A stretch of 64,000 nucleotides of DNA from Sthenelais limicola (Eukaryota > Annelida > Polychaeta > Phyllodocida > Sigalionidae): the NCBI GenBank assembly GCA_942159475.1, contig OW804094.1, forward strand, positions 57,222,966 through 57,286,965, read 5' to 3'. Position 1 is the first letter of the stretch. Each line of letters begins with the position of its first letter. The notes beneath the pieces were generated by a model. It did no database searches and was not told where the DNA came from. It was given only the letters and a program-made list of their open reading frames with translations. Made by a program: the position numbers and the translations under genes. This document shows, piece after piece, positions 21,785-33,405 of the stretch.

Positions 21785-24010
21785 TCCGGCACTTGAGGGG
21801 CTAAAAATTAGGTTTTGTGACCAACTCTTGTAAAACACTCTGAAGCAATGTTATCTGGAGTGAATTTTTCTGAATTTTTCAAATCTGTTGTTAGTTTTTT
21901 GCTAAAAGTGGGTTTGTGGGACCTAAATTATGTTTCCATGGCAACCATTAAATTTTTCATTTAAAAGTCAACATAAAATTAATTGTAATTGTATTTTCTC
22001 CAATAATAGAAATAATGTAATTTTCTTTGGTAGGAAAATGGTGCTATACATTATCTAGCTGATGATACCATAGAAAAAAAACTTGGAATGTTTTTTATAT
22101 CCGTAGTCATGGCAACCAAAACAAAAACACAAGATACTCAACATTACATCAGTCTTAATTAAATACCTATTTTTTATTATACTTTACATAACAATGAACT
22201 GCTGGAAAAACAATTTAAGGGCAATTTTGGTCTGAATATTTCATTTCTGACAAAACTATTCTTATTGATCTGAGTATAAGGTTCTTAAAGTCAGTCTCTA
22301 TGGCGACCATATGTTCATATTGAATTGTCAACAACAGTATTTTCATTTACACTTTATTTGATGATGAGGTACTTGTCAATATTTCCTTGTTTTGTGTACA
22401 TTACTCCTATAGTCCTGAAAACAAGGGTTTTTGGTAAAAAGCAGTACTTTGTTTTTTTGACATCAAATGAAAGCTGAGGTAACAAACATTCCAATTATGA
22501 CAATCTCACATTCTAAAAAGTGTTTGTTTGACCTTTCATCAGGGGTCAAAACTCAAAGTTAACCAAAATACAAGGATAACAGGAAAAATGACTATTCTTA
22601 CTGTAGCTTTGTGAAATATGTAGCGATTTTTGTTCTTTTTGGTATGTAGTTACCTTCTAAGGAGACATTTATACTGTTGTCATGCATTTGATCTCAAGCT
22701 CAAGGTCAAGGTCACTGAGTGGAATGCCAAAAACAGCAAACATTAGTAGAAATTTAGAATATGACCACCTTCCAATTAATTTCACCAGTTGAATACAAGG
22801 AGCTAGCAGCAGGACAATTTTAATGTTCCATGGAGCAGCTGTCATAGCAACAAGTATCTTTCAAATCTACTGTCCCAGCATGCATTGTTCTACTGGAAAA
22901 AGGTCAAAGATCAAGGGAGATGAGTCTCTGACCACAACCTGAAAAATGAGTTTTTCCCTGTGAAACTATTGAGCTCTCTTCATGAGTTCTTTTATATTAC
23001 ATATGTGTATACTACCAATGTAGGTTATTCATCTGCCAAAAATATTTGACCTTGGCCAATGTCAAGGTCACATAATCAAGGTCAAACCACAAAATCTGGC
23101 TAGAAAACAAGGTATGACCAAGGTTAGAGCCTCCTGCTTCCATTCCAATTACAAAGGTATGAATGTCCAATCAGATTCTTTTCATTGAAAATATCATGTC
23201 AATTTTGCTCTTTGAATTTAGTATTCCCAGATTGCATCTTTCTCTTAGAATAGGGTCAAAGGTCAATGATTGACCTTTAACTAAATTCTTCAAAAATGAC
23301 ATAAACATCTGCATATCTCTGCGGTTATTCATGTAATTGCATTGAAACTCTCCATAACTGTGCTTAATATATTTCAAAATGTCTGACCTGAAGCAAGGTC
23401 AAGGTCATCGAATTGAAGGTCAAATGTGAGAAAATATAAAAAAAGGGAGGTCAATACCTGTTTATGACCCTTACTGTAATCCAAACTTAAGAGATAGAAA
23501 TGACTTTTATAACAAATTTGATTGCATGTTTCATGGAAACAATGTCCAATAAATTTGATATTCCCAGCATGCACCCTTCTTTGAGAATGGGGTCAAAGGT
23601 CAAAGGTTGACCAGTCAGTAAAATGCTGCTGAGATGACATACAAGTCTTAATATCTCTGGGTTATAGATATTTGACCTAGGCCAAGGTCAAGGTCACCAA
23701 ATGGAAGGTCAAATCGGGAAAATATGCATAAAGCAGGAGGTCCTTACTTGAGTGTGACCTTTTATATTATCCAAAATTAAGGAGTAAGAACATACAATGA
23801 GGTTCTTTTTATTGGCGCTCTCATAGCAAAAATGCCATGAGAGTTTAGTATTCCAAGTATGCACTGTTCTCTTAGAATAGGGTCAAAGATCAAAGGATGA
23901 CCGCTCACTAAATTTTTGCTGAGATGACATTAAAGTCTCCATATCTCTGGGGTTATTTAAGTAATAGTGGCATTCCAAAATAAGGTGTTATCTTTTATAT
24001 GGCCATTTCC
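21785..24010 (+). repeat. Satellite-like block with AAGGTCA units
   Basis: From about 22690 the region is built from diverged units of roughly 300-350 bp. Each contains a TCAAGGTCA cluster, a TATTCCCAGCATGCA-like segment, a TCTTAGAATAGGGTCAAA-like segment and a closing TGACC. Unit landmarks are the AAGGTCA clusters near 22703, 23062, 23396 and 23685, with the GGGTCAAAG segments near 23253, 23590 and 23879. A further copy lies at 34230-34470. The left boundary at 21785 starts TAGTCCGGCACTTGAGGGGC, resembling the TAGTCCGGCA terminus of foldback F3. No coding sequence is visible. Confidence 0.65.
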
Positions 24011-24315
24011 ACGAATTTGACAACATTAGGCCCCCTAGTAATAGTTGAGTACCCAAAAATAAATTTTACATTAACCAGTTGAGTTGGTATTATTTATCAA
24101 CCTTATATCCCACATAGACAATCTCGCACTAGTTGCGGATGTCTCATGCTTGGCCAGATGGATGAACCAAGGACGAAGGACAATGCAGATCCTTCCACCT
24201 AATGCACCAGCTATATATGGGCGGATCGTCCATCCATTCATGCGCTTAAAGCGGGCGGATCAAGGCAGAGAAGGGAGCGTGCCAAGCTTGGCCGTCGGCG
24301 GTGACACGCTGTATT

Positions 24316-24378
24316 GGGGTGGGTGGGTGGGTGGGTGCTTTTGGGGTCAATAAAGCAGCATGGGGTGGGGGTGGGGGA
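24316..24378 (+). repeat. G-rich tract, quadruplex-capable
   Basis: GGGTGGGTGGGTGGGTGGG at about 24317-24336, and GGGGTGGGGGTGGGGG at 24362-24377. Each meets the four-run G3+ rule for G-quadruplexes. No function is inferred. Confidence 0.6.
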
Positions 24379-24399
24379 TTTATAGGTAGCTTGCTATTA

Positions 24400-26390
24400 T
24401 TCATGATTTATTAGGAATTATAAGATCTGGGTTATCAGATCGATTCTTACTGATTTTATTTCTTTGATTATTAGGGTGAGGAGTAACAGATTTTATTTTC
24501 CCTCAGATAATCATCATTTCATCATTTTCTTTTCAAAGGTTCTCCTTAATCTCCAGCTTCTGCAATGAAAAAATGGACACATAATATATTGTGATATAGC
24601 AAAATGAATCACAAATCGCAAAATTGATATTTTCCAAAGTGATTTATTCACAAGATTTCCTTGTTGGAATGGTCCAATCTTTGGAAGGCAACAGATATTT
24701 AGTGTAAAATTATCCTAACTTCTTGCGTTTTTTAATTTCGAATTTTCTATGTTCTTGACGCTCTAACAACTATATAGTATTTCCTGTGATTTCTCTTTTG
24801 GATTATGAAGTTTAAAATAGGATATCAGTCATTATGTAGGAAGAATATCTGTTTATGCGCTGAAATGTACCCAACTGGACTTTTTGGATCGTCAAATAAA
24901 ATATTGAATCATATGTAATCATGTAAGTGATCCCTTACTACGATCCCTGCAATGTATTCATCAACGTAGGCCTATGCATAGTCCCTCCAGCCTTCTGTAT
25001 CTATAACCCGGCCTTCTGTATCTATAACTCCCATTGACCTGGACAATGCTAGCGCATGGGTACTTATGTGAAGTTATACTTTGGCTATTTAGTCCCGACA
25101 CCTCTCCAGCATAGGTCCTGTGATTCCCCAAGCCCTAGTTGTTCCAGTTGACTGACCCTGCCTAAAAGGAGTGTATACCTCACGCTACATCAAGCAGCGC
25201 GACCTACATAGAGGCTATTACATAATATGTTTTGGTCAAGGTATTGTTCCTATGAGCATGGAGTTCTAGTGGAAAACAATAGGGGAGTCCTGTGATACAG
25301 GTGGCGGTGCTGTCGGTGCTAAAGCATACTATATATGGGGGGACAAACGGTCCATGCATACCTCTATTATAGCATTGCGGGAGTGTGGTTTTATGAGTTT
25401 CTGATGATGAAATGTGCACGAAATAGTTGTTTTAGCTGAAAGCTTTCAGATAAATACAAATTAAATATAATGATTTCGCCCCCCTCCCTATCAAGTAAGT
25501 GAATGATGAATGAATAAAGAAAAAAATAATTAAGCAGTATTTTCGAGGGAGAGTGGAAAGAGAGAAAGATATATTCAAAGTCATGTTTACAAATACATAG
25601 CCTAGATCAATTGCAATATTACAAACGTTTACTTACCAGTGAATGTCCTCCCTGCTTTCTACATGTACACAGGTGTCTTACATGCATGCCGCTCTCCAGC
25701 TAACTGCAGCTCTTGGTCAGCCTGGCTATTGGTCCCTAATGTTGCTGGGTAGGGCCGCATGGGGGTGAGGGTGCTAGTGCTATTATTAGCTTGACTGTGC
25801 ATTCATGCATGGATATAGAGTCATGTTGGCGGCTTGGCTAGAAAGCTAAGACCATGCAACCCCTAACTCTATTGTAATGGCTTGCTGTAGTACTTCCCTA
25901 CCAGCGAGTGACGCTCAAGCCTTCTGGGCTTGGCTTTCAGTGATGAGCTTATGATGAGCGCACCTGCATGGCCAGCCAGGTGTGCTGAATACATGAAGGA
26001 GAAGCAGGCGTTGAATCCTCGGCTGGCCTCAGGCCATTCGACCCCTCTAATTACAGCTTAATTTAGCGGACGGCCCATGCTAGGCCGTCTTCTTGGGATT
26101 TATTACACCCCTGCGATGTAGTTGCCTATACCTTCAGCATTGTATATCGCACTTGGTCAAAGTGGTGCATAACATGAAAATTCTGTCGCACTTGAGCGCC
26201 CTTGGCGCATACAACCTAGGCAGTGCCAGGGTGCACCTGTACCCAGCTGTTGTTTTGATTTCGCGGAACTCATATTATCGCCCACTCGAACGTTTTTACC
26301 GATTTACTCTGGAAATAATAAAGCTAGGGACTTTAAATGAAAAGTTCAATCGATGAATCATATGTAAAGATGCGATTTTGGGATGTAATA
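24400..26390. other. Non-coding stretch with one M1 end
   Basis: An inverted M1 MITE end lies at about 24590-24680 (AATCACAAATCGCAAAATTG, then ATTCACAAGATTTCCTTG). I see no gene; the remaining short frames look random. Confidence 0.4.
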
Positions 26391-26391
26391 A

Positions 26392-26453
26392 ATATGGAAT
26401 ACACCTCGGCCGCCATCTGGCGAACTCGCCAGATGGCGCCCTCGGCGCATTCC
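26392..26453. repeat. 30 bp arm palindrome with CCAGATGGCGCC
   Basis: The left arm starts ATGGAATACACCTCGGC and the right arm ends CCCTCGGCGCATTCCAT. The centre is CCATCTGGCGAACTCGCCAGATGG. The arms carry opposed CCAGATGGCG motifs resembling the CTCF core. A TATA-rich flank follows, as at 21743. Confidence 0.8.
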
Positions 26454-26570
26454 ATCTATATATGCACATTGAACTACCAAGAATGGAACAATTCTGATTA
26501 TTAGTTATTTTTTTACAGGGGGTTGAAAAATAGCTCCCAAATATTATGGAAAAAAATGCCAAAAATATCA

Positions 26571-27676
26571 TGTCTCCTACCGTCGGCCTATGTGAATAAG
26601 AACATGAAATGCAAGTAAAATTAATATTTGTATTTTATTTGCCATCATATCATATAATTGTGTGTAGATAAAGACTCAGAAAATGATATAAAATGATTAT
26701 GACAGTAAATGTGTATAAATACATCACAAATCGAGCTGGGGAACAGGTATATATTTTCTGCTTCACTTCTGTGCTTTGCCTAACAAAGTAAGGAAATAAA
26801 TGGGGATTTAAATTAGAAATAAAAAAACAAAATATGCACATACTGTATTGAACTATTTTGTACCTGATAGGGCTCGACATAAGGGTGATAATGCTTTTTA
26901 GTTTGTGAAAATATTCTAACTAGAAGAAAAGTTACAGCCAAATTACATTTTGTAAGCGCAAATCTGAGGGCAAAAAACGGCTGAATACGGTAGGAGACAG
27001 CAAGGGAGACGGTAGGAGACAGCACAACTAAAAAGCATTTTGCTGTAAGGATCATGTAAAAACTACTCGGAAATTATGAATTTTGATATACATAGACTGA
27101 AATTAAGCAAAGTCAATAATAAATTGTCAAATTTAAAGTTTATTATTAAAGTAATGCCCTATAAGGCCCTAAAAACCCTCAAATGAGGACGACGGTAGGA
27201 TACAAAGTCTCCTGTTCCAGTGACTTATGAAAACATGCTATTTTTTGCCTATGAAAAACTCAAATCAATACATCTGATGTTCTATACATATATAACCCAA
27301 TGCATTTTATCATTTTTCAACATCATTGGACAATTTTCATTTTCTTTTTAGATTTTTCTTTTAGATTTCTCCGCCATAAACAACTATGGCGACAGTAGGA
27401 TACAGGGGGTACCCACTTTTTTTCCAATTTTTAATGGCTTTCGCCCCCAAATTTATTTTTTTTCGATTTTTTTTTACACAAATAACCTATACGTAACCTA
27501 CTATCATGACAAATAAAGAAAATAATTTTTTTTAAATGATTATTTAAAAATTCAGCAATTCCACGGTATATTGACAGTAAAAAAAATAGATTTTTGCCCC
27601 AAAAATGGGATTTTAATAAAAAAAAAAATTAATGGTAATTAGTTGGTATTAAGCCCACTTTCCACGGTAGGAGACC
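26571..27676. repeat. CGGTAGGAGACA motif cluster
   Basis: The 12-mer or a close variant occurs at 26571-26584 (inverted), 26987-27000, 27009-27022, 27192-27203, 27391-27405 and 27664-27676. The outermost copies face each other (TGTCTCCTACCGT ... ACGGTAGGAGACC) like short terminal inverted repeats of a 1.1 kb element. The interior is AT-rich and non-coding. The right copy abuts the broken end of the DIRS-B reverse transcriptase, so this may be an insertion or the cause of its truncation. Confidence 0.5.
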
Positions 27677-27719
27677 AAATGTTGTCAAATTGGTGGAATT
27701 GGCCAGTTAGAGTCAACAA

Positions 27720-28320
27720 CCCCCGGGGCCACCACGAGCCCTTGAAAGTCCATTGGGAAGGATTAATGGCCACCGTCCTGTAGGCTGAAGAGATATCTAT
27801 AGTGCACATGAAGCAAATCCGGGTCATAACACTAGCCACCTCTTGTATAGTATGGTATTTGAAGGGGCTGCAAGTATCAGACATATAGCAGTTAATTGAA
27901 GAACCCAGAGGGCGTTTACAGTCAGTAATCGGCCTGTACGCTCTGCCCCGCTTCGGAATAGCACCAATAGCATGAACACAGTGAGGAGGGGTCTACAACT
28001 TTAAATTTACCAGCATCTAACTCCTGTTGAATTAAGTTATTCACGAAAGTGAAGGCATCTGGCTGAAGAACCGAAGCATAATTCTCACAGTTATAAGAGG
28101 GTATGGTAGTGGACCGGTCTACGATGTCAAAGCCGTCAATGACACCCTTGAGAAGATATCTACGAAGAAAGGGGTCAGTTTCATCAAGTAATTCATCAGA
28201 CCAAGCCGTAGGGTTCAACTGCGATCTGATCCCACCAATGTAATGGGGAGAAGCATAATGACGACTGAGATCCATGAAGGGTGATTGGCGCAACTCAGGG
28301 ACAACGGTACACAATGCTAG
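27720..28320 (-). pseudogene. DIRS-B reverse transcriptase N-terminal part
   Basis: The frame overlapping the Gag end reads SDELLDETDPFLRRYLLKGV, then GFDIVD, NYASVLQPDAF and QELDAGKFKVVD. This is the usual pre-fingers region of DIRS-type RT. A frameshift at a C-rich run near 27985 moves the protein to the next frame: HCVHAIGAIPKRGRAYRPI, then TIDISSAYRTVAINPSQW (palm motif A). The catalytic YxDD motif is absent because homology ends near 27720. The RT frame is also open for about 900 nt upstream, inside Gag, giving a long overlap. Confidence 0.7.
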
Positions 28321-29983
28321 CAAAAGACAAGTCGTCAACATTTGCAAACAAAACATCAGTATCATAAGGTACATTGTCAAAATAAAGGCATGAATAACTC
28401 TCACAAGGGTAATACAATACGTCGTCAACATAGTCAGCGTCATCGCAATCAATATCAGTGACAGAACATACATTATCGCAACAATCACAATCACAAGCAA
28501 GACAAGTACATGAGGAAGCAGGGAAAGGAATAGTAGGACATGTAATGGAATCAAAGGTAGTACAACCGGTGGGATGCAAGACATGATTACATAAATCAAG
28601 GTAGGTTGAATCGCGATCAGAATTATCAACAGAGCAAGCGTTAGTACAAACAACATTGCGAACCACGGGAAGTACATCCCTATTGTATGATGTAAACACG
28701 GCACGAGAGTTCGGGTCACTGGAGTAGCTAACAAGTCCCTTAGGCGAAGATACGGCCTTGTAGTCGGTTGTCGACTGAGGAGATACTTGCACAGTACCAG
28801 GGGCAAGAAGATTGCTGACATCAGAGCGATGGCGAACTTGAGATGGACGAGAGAAAGGAGATTTTGAGTCCGAAGGACGCAAAACACGACGGTCTGAAGA
28901 ATGGCCGCCATGACAGACCACGTTCTCGCTGACTCTTGTGGCCGAATGACGTCACTGGGCATCCCTAGGTTTCCTCTGGGGACACCCCACAGCCCGATGA
29001 TCTTGTTAACACAAACGACAATGATGCTTTCGGGAACAATTAGCAGCAGTGTTGGCACAGTTACGGTAGTTCCAATCATAGCATATGTCATCAGGAAAGT
29101 CAGCGGGCATCCTAGACCTCCATTGCTTCCTCTTCCCAGCGGCAGAGGCAGTCGAAGCATTTTGCTGCGTGGTGGCTTGTTGTTTATCCAACTTGCGTAA
29201 CGAAGGACTGAAGCCAACAGCAACACACAACGGGTCACCAGCGCTGAAGGCGTCCAACCTACCGCTAGAGACTTTGTCTACCATTCTATGATCATACAAG
29301 GCATAAGCTTTGTCTTGGAAAGTGTCATTTATACCCTCCTCCGTCAGAAAACTCAGGTGATCAAGGTAACTGGCAATATCACCATCCGACTCTAATATGT
29401 GTACAGCAACTCTGACCATTCCATGGACTAACTCACAATATGAAAGTTTGTTGTGGTCCAAACTCTTAACAGGGGTTTTATACAACAAGTGCTGGACATA
29501 ATACTCTGGCCGAAGAGGCCTACCTTTATCCTTTATGGCTATGGCGGGATCCAATGACACAGCCACATCATGCAACGCGTTGGTCAAGCTCGGGTCTAGC
29601 ATTCCGGACAGGCCACTGCCCATGACATTATCGGACTCAAAATGGCCGCTGGTTGCACCACCACCACCGCGTCCTGCGCTACCGGTAGGCACTAATTTCA
29701 ACACTTTCTTGAACTGGTCAGACATCACGTCCATTTTATCCAACATGTCTGAAATCTCGACACTTTGGCTGGCATTAAGACGGCGTAGTTCGGTCACATC
29801 CAAAGCAGCATGCAACTCCTCTTGTTCCGATAGTTTTTGCAACATAAGAGTGTCCAGATACTTAGTCCAATTAGCCTCTAACTCACACGCTTCCTTGCAT
29901 TTAGCCACGGCTTCGGTGCGATATTTACAGACAGTAACACCAGGCCTAGGGTGAGAATACCCGCAAGCTCCACACTTACCCAT
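28295..29983 (-). pseudogene. DIRS-B Gag-like protein with two stops
   Basis: The start is set at ATG 29983 (MGKCGACGYSHP), because the related Gag at 45790 begins the same way (MAKNCSKC). A zinc-like C-x2-C-x3-H...C cluster opens the protein, followed by a helical or coiled region and a conserved ELVHGMVRVAVHIL ... DIASYLDHLSFL segment shared with the fragment at 41437. Near the end, ICYDWNYRNC...C...H is a CCCH-like finger. It is followed by CRLC-stop-QDHRAVGC, a CCHC knuckle interrupted by TAA at 29008-29006. A second stop (TGA) follows, after which the same frame stays open to 28295 through a Cys/Asp-rich tail (CTCLACDCDCCDNVC). Gag packages element RNA by family analogy. Confidence 0.65.
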
Positions 29984-30239
29984 GACTAAATAACGTATAC
30001 CACAAGAATTTTTTCCACACGAAAAGTAGCTGTGAAGGTGTGGTGGGGTTGGTCGCCAGTAGGTAAGTGACCGACCCAGGTCTGACAACGTAGTAGGTAT
30101 ACAAACAAACACTAGGTGGCGACAATCTGGCCAACCTCTGATTTATATAAATACATAGTGCAGTCAATATATATTGAAACATATAAGAGGTAGAAAAAAA
30201 GTATTTCCGACACAGTGCTTTCGGCACTTACACTTCCGG

Positions 30240-30847
30240 TTCCACAGCTAAGAAGTATGCAACATGGCGCAAAGTTGCTGGCTACTTTCATTTGAGTTAA
30301 TAAATTTCTACAGAGTTTGGAATTTACATGCTCTGATTATGCAGGATGAGATATGACTACCACTTTTTCTGTGAAAATGCTGACAGGCTACTTCCTCAGT
30401 ACCAATTACGTCATACCTGATACATTGATGAACGCAATAGAGAGAGAAACCATTTTTCAACATCACTGTATAGAAATTGGCAACGGTATCCACCGTAATA
30501 GCATCTACAGACATTTTCCTCTCAATTTCATCAGGAATTGATGCATCTTTAATGCACACAAATGATGCTAGAGTTGGGTTTAGGCATCAGAAATATTTTT
30601 GGAACTTTTGAACATTGCCATAGTCCCGAACACAGGCACAGCCAAGCTACATTTGGGCCTGCTATATAGAGCCCTGTTTGTTCATGCATGCTCACACAGG
30701 GTGTGAGGCTGCATGGACAGTGTAGGGCCTATTAGACACAAAAGAATAATGCATTTCAAGGTCAAAGGGAGGGAGAGAAGGGTGGGTGGTGGGTAGTGTC
30801 ATTGAAAATGAGAAAAACAATCCATATCTATAGAAAATGATAGCCTA
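30240..30847. other. Non-coding stretch before foldback F1
   Basis: I see no gene. Short open frames at 30308-30559 and 30353-30541 overlap on opposite strands and have no recognisable domain. Confidence 0.4.
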
Positions 30848-31239
30848 CCCAGGTAACAAATTGACGTTAACTTAACGGCAATTTAACCCACATTTTAAAG
30901 CAACTTTACGTCAATGGTTAACGTTAATCATAACGTGAATGTGTGGACTCAACTTTGCGCAATCTTAACGTCAATATTAACGTGAATATAGTTTGGTCAA
31001 TTTGTTTCCCACTTTTTTATTTACCCTCAGAAAATCATCATTTCATCATTTTTCTGTTGGTGTACTTTTTTAATGCAGTCTAGTTCAACTGCTATCATCT
31101 TAACAGGAGTTGGTCAGGAGTGAAAAGTACCCTGCATTTGAAGGGATCTGAGTCTTCTCTGCATACCAGCTTCTATAAAGAATAAAATACAGCTGTAGTC
31201 AGTACAATGCATGCACAAGTGTTACATTGGGGATATATT

Positions 31240-32105
31240 CATAAATCGGATGGACCCTTGCTGGGCCTAGCTGGTCTGTACCCATGTGAATGTTTATTTA
31301 AGGGCTTAGTGAATGCTGTCAACGGCCACTGCTAGGTGGGCACAGTGTGGGCACTACCATCAGATAGTTATGTCTTGTGCCTAAGATGTAATCAATAACT
31401 TCCTGTATTCCCGCCTGTAACATCCTCATTCATAACCGTTTTCTGTACTAAGGAAATAAAACAAAGAGTTTAGGGGTCAGGGATACATGTTGGATGTGGC
31501 AAAATCAAGAGAACGATTTCATCAGCAAATACTTTTGATTATCTTTAGTCAGAATTACTTAAATAATGTTAAACAGTATTGAAGGCATTTTAGTGTAATT
31601 CAAATGTAATTATGCTACTAACATTGAAATATCCATTCCTAGAACCAATGAACAGATCATCCTCATCCATAACCGTTTTGCTTAGGCTACTAAGAAAATA
31701 AAACAAAGGGTTTAATAATTAGAGGTCAGAAAGTGGTACAATTAAAGTGGTAGGCATTGAGACTGCAGAATGCATCTTAGATTGTAAGAGCTATAGCAGC
31801 TCTTTATATCGATTCTCAGAATATTTAATTAATTCCTAGATATTTCTCTGAGTTTACCTAATGCAATATTTTATAAATCGACAGATGAAGGCTTGCTGGG
31901 CCAAGCTGGTCTGTAATCATATGAATGTTTATTTAAGGGCTTATAGGAGCTGCCAACGGCCGCCCCATGACTGTAAACTCACTACAATCAGATAGCTTGT
32001 CCTTGTGCCTCACATGTAATTAATATCTTCCTGTAATTTCCCGCCTGTAGCATTGTCATCCATAACCGTTTTCTGTAAGAAAATAAAACAAAGGGTTTAG
32101 AGGGA
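31240..32105 (+). repeat. Internal ~0.6 kb direct repeats of F1
   Basis: Blocks at 31240-31480 and 31870-32105 share GCTGGGCC(T/A)AGCTGGTCTGTA, ATTTAAGGGCTTA, CCTGTA...CCCGCCTGTA and CATAACCGTTTTCTGTA followed by AATAAAACAAAG. A third, partial copy of the last segment is at 31660-31712. These are tandem-type duplications of non-coding sequence. Confidence 0.7.
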
Positions 32106-32404
32106 CATTTTTAAAATTTGGCAAATCTTGGGGTGCCTTCATGGCGGACATAGGCTATAGGAACCCAGGAAATAGAATATTGAGTCTACATATTGGAATC
32201 TTATTGTGTAAGCTTTCTGATTTAATGTGTGGCCGCTTCATTGTTTTTCAAGATCATCATAGACTCGATTAGAGACATTTGAATAAATGCTAGCAGCTAT
32301 GGCAGCCTTAATAATACTAAATTTAAATCTTGAACAAGGTTAAATAAAGCAATATAATTACTTGGAGAAAGGGGAAGGATACTAAATGTGTAGGTCGCCC
32401 TACT

Positions 32405-32535
32405 GAGCTGGAGGGGGGGGGGGAGAGGGTAGGTAGAGAGAAAGAAATAGGGTGGGATCAAGGAAAGAGAGAGACTGAAAAAAAAGAATGAAAGAAAGGG
32501 AAGAGAGAAAGAGTGAGAGAGAAAGAGAGAGAAAT
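32405..32535 (+). repeat. Purine-rich (GA) tract
   Basis: A run of nine G is followed by about 120 bp of GAGA, GAAA and AGAG words. The reverse frame (Leu/Ser-rich) is a compositional artefact. Confidence 0.8.
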
Positions 32536-33129
32536 ACCATATAGAAATATATGTTCATATGAGCAGCAAGTAAAATGGTTGTCTGCCCCTGTGTCCGCCC
32601 AATGAGACTGAACTGGTCTTGTTGGTCTGCCCAAAGAGAGTGGTCTGCCTGTGTTTGGGGAGTGGACGGGATGGAGGCTAACTTATTCCACAGGGACCCC
32701 AACAGGTAGCAACGCACATGGCTAAGGTCGCGCACAGGCGAACGCCCCCTCAAGGAACCCACCCGTTCATAGGAAAATGCACACAGAGCAGCAAATTATG
32801 CTTCGATTTTCATGCAAGGAAATTTATTGGAATCGTTATACCATGCCGAATCGTTTGCTATCCGAAGTAACACACTTCTGCTTGATCTAGTTGTAGTTAT
32901 TTATGTTCGAACGTCGGCCGCGCTCTTCGTTGTGAATTAAGTTCTATTTTTTTTTCATAACTCAGCTGATAATTGGAATTTCTTTTTGACTCAAGTAGTG
33001 GTTTATTTCTCTCGGGAGGTCGCGTCCAATAGGCTAATTTTAAAGAGACAATTGAAATTTTAAAGAGACAATTAGAATTTCCGATTCTCGTTGCTACAAC
33101 AGGTAGTCTGGAGTATATGATTTCCTTTA

Positions 33130-33405
33130 TGTTATGTTACAGGGAAATGAGTCACATTAGACGATTCTAATAATGTATCCTACACCATATCAATAATTAT
33201 GATGAAAAACAGTATAAGAACGATTAAACAAGTGTTTGGTCATGGCAATTAATTTTCATTACCTTTAGATAGAACTATATTTATTTATATTGAATATCAA
33301 TTATGGTATTTGAAAAAAGAAAAAAAATCAAATGAGATGATATCTCAAAATCCACTTTTTGCAGCTTGTGACTTATTTCTGCGTGACACATCATATATAA
33401 ACATT
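33130..33405. mobile_element. MITE M1 copy nested in F1
   Basis: The left end GTTACAGGGAAATGAGTCAC (about 33137-33156) is the inverse of the right end GTGACTTATTTCTGCGTGAC (33369-33388), giving a 275 bp element. The right end also carries ATCTCAAAATCCACTTTTTG, shared with the solo end at 39980. Confidence 0.5.

Larger units (their letters stand above)
27720..30125 (-). mobile_element. DIRS/Ngaro-like retrotransposon B, truncated
   Basis: On the minus strand this reads Gag (29983-28295) then the start of RT (about 28320-27720), where homology stops. RNase H and recombinase are missing. The N-terminal domain and the DISSAY motif resemble DIRS/Ngaro reverse transcriptases more than LTR elements. 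The upstream flank carries TAGGTGGCGACA at about 30112-30123, also found upstream of the related Gag at 45790 (45901-45912), so this may belong to a conserved 5' end. Assignment to Ngaro or another DIRS clade needs a phylogeny. Confidence 0.65.

Noticed and set aside
28320..29238. Hydrophobic multi-span protein in the frame overlapping DIRS-B Gag
   Set aside because: It is the shifted frame of an Asp/Ser-rich Gag tail, so Leu/Ile/Met richness is expected; only its downstream end is real RT.
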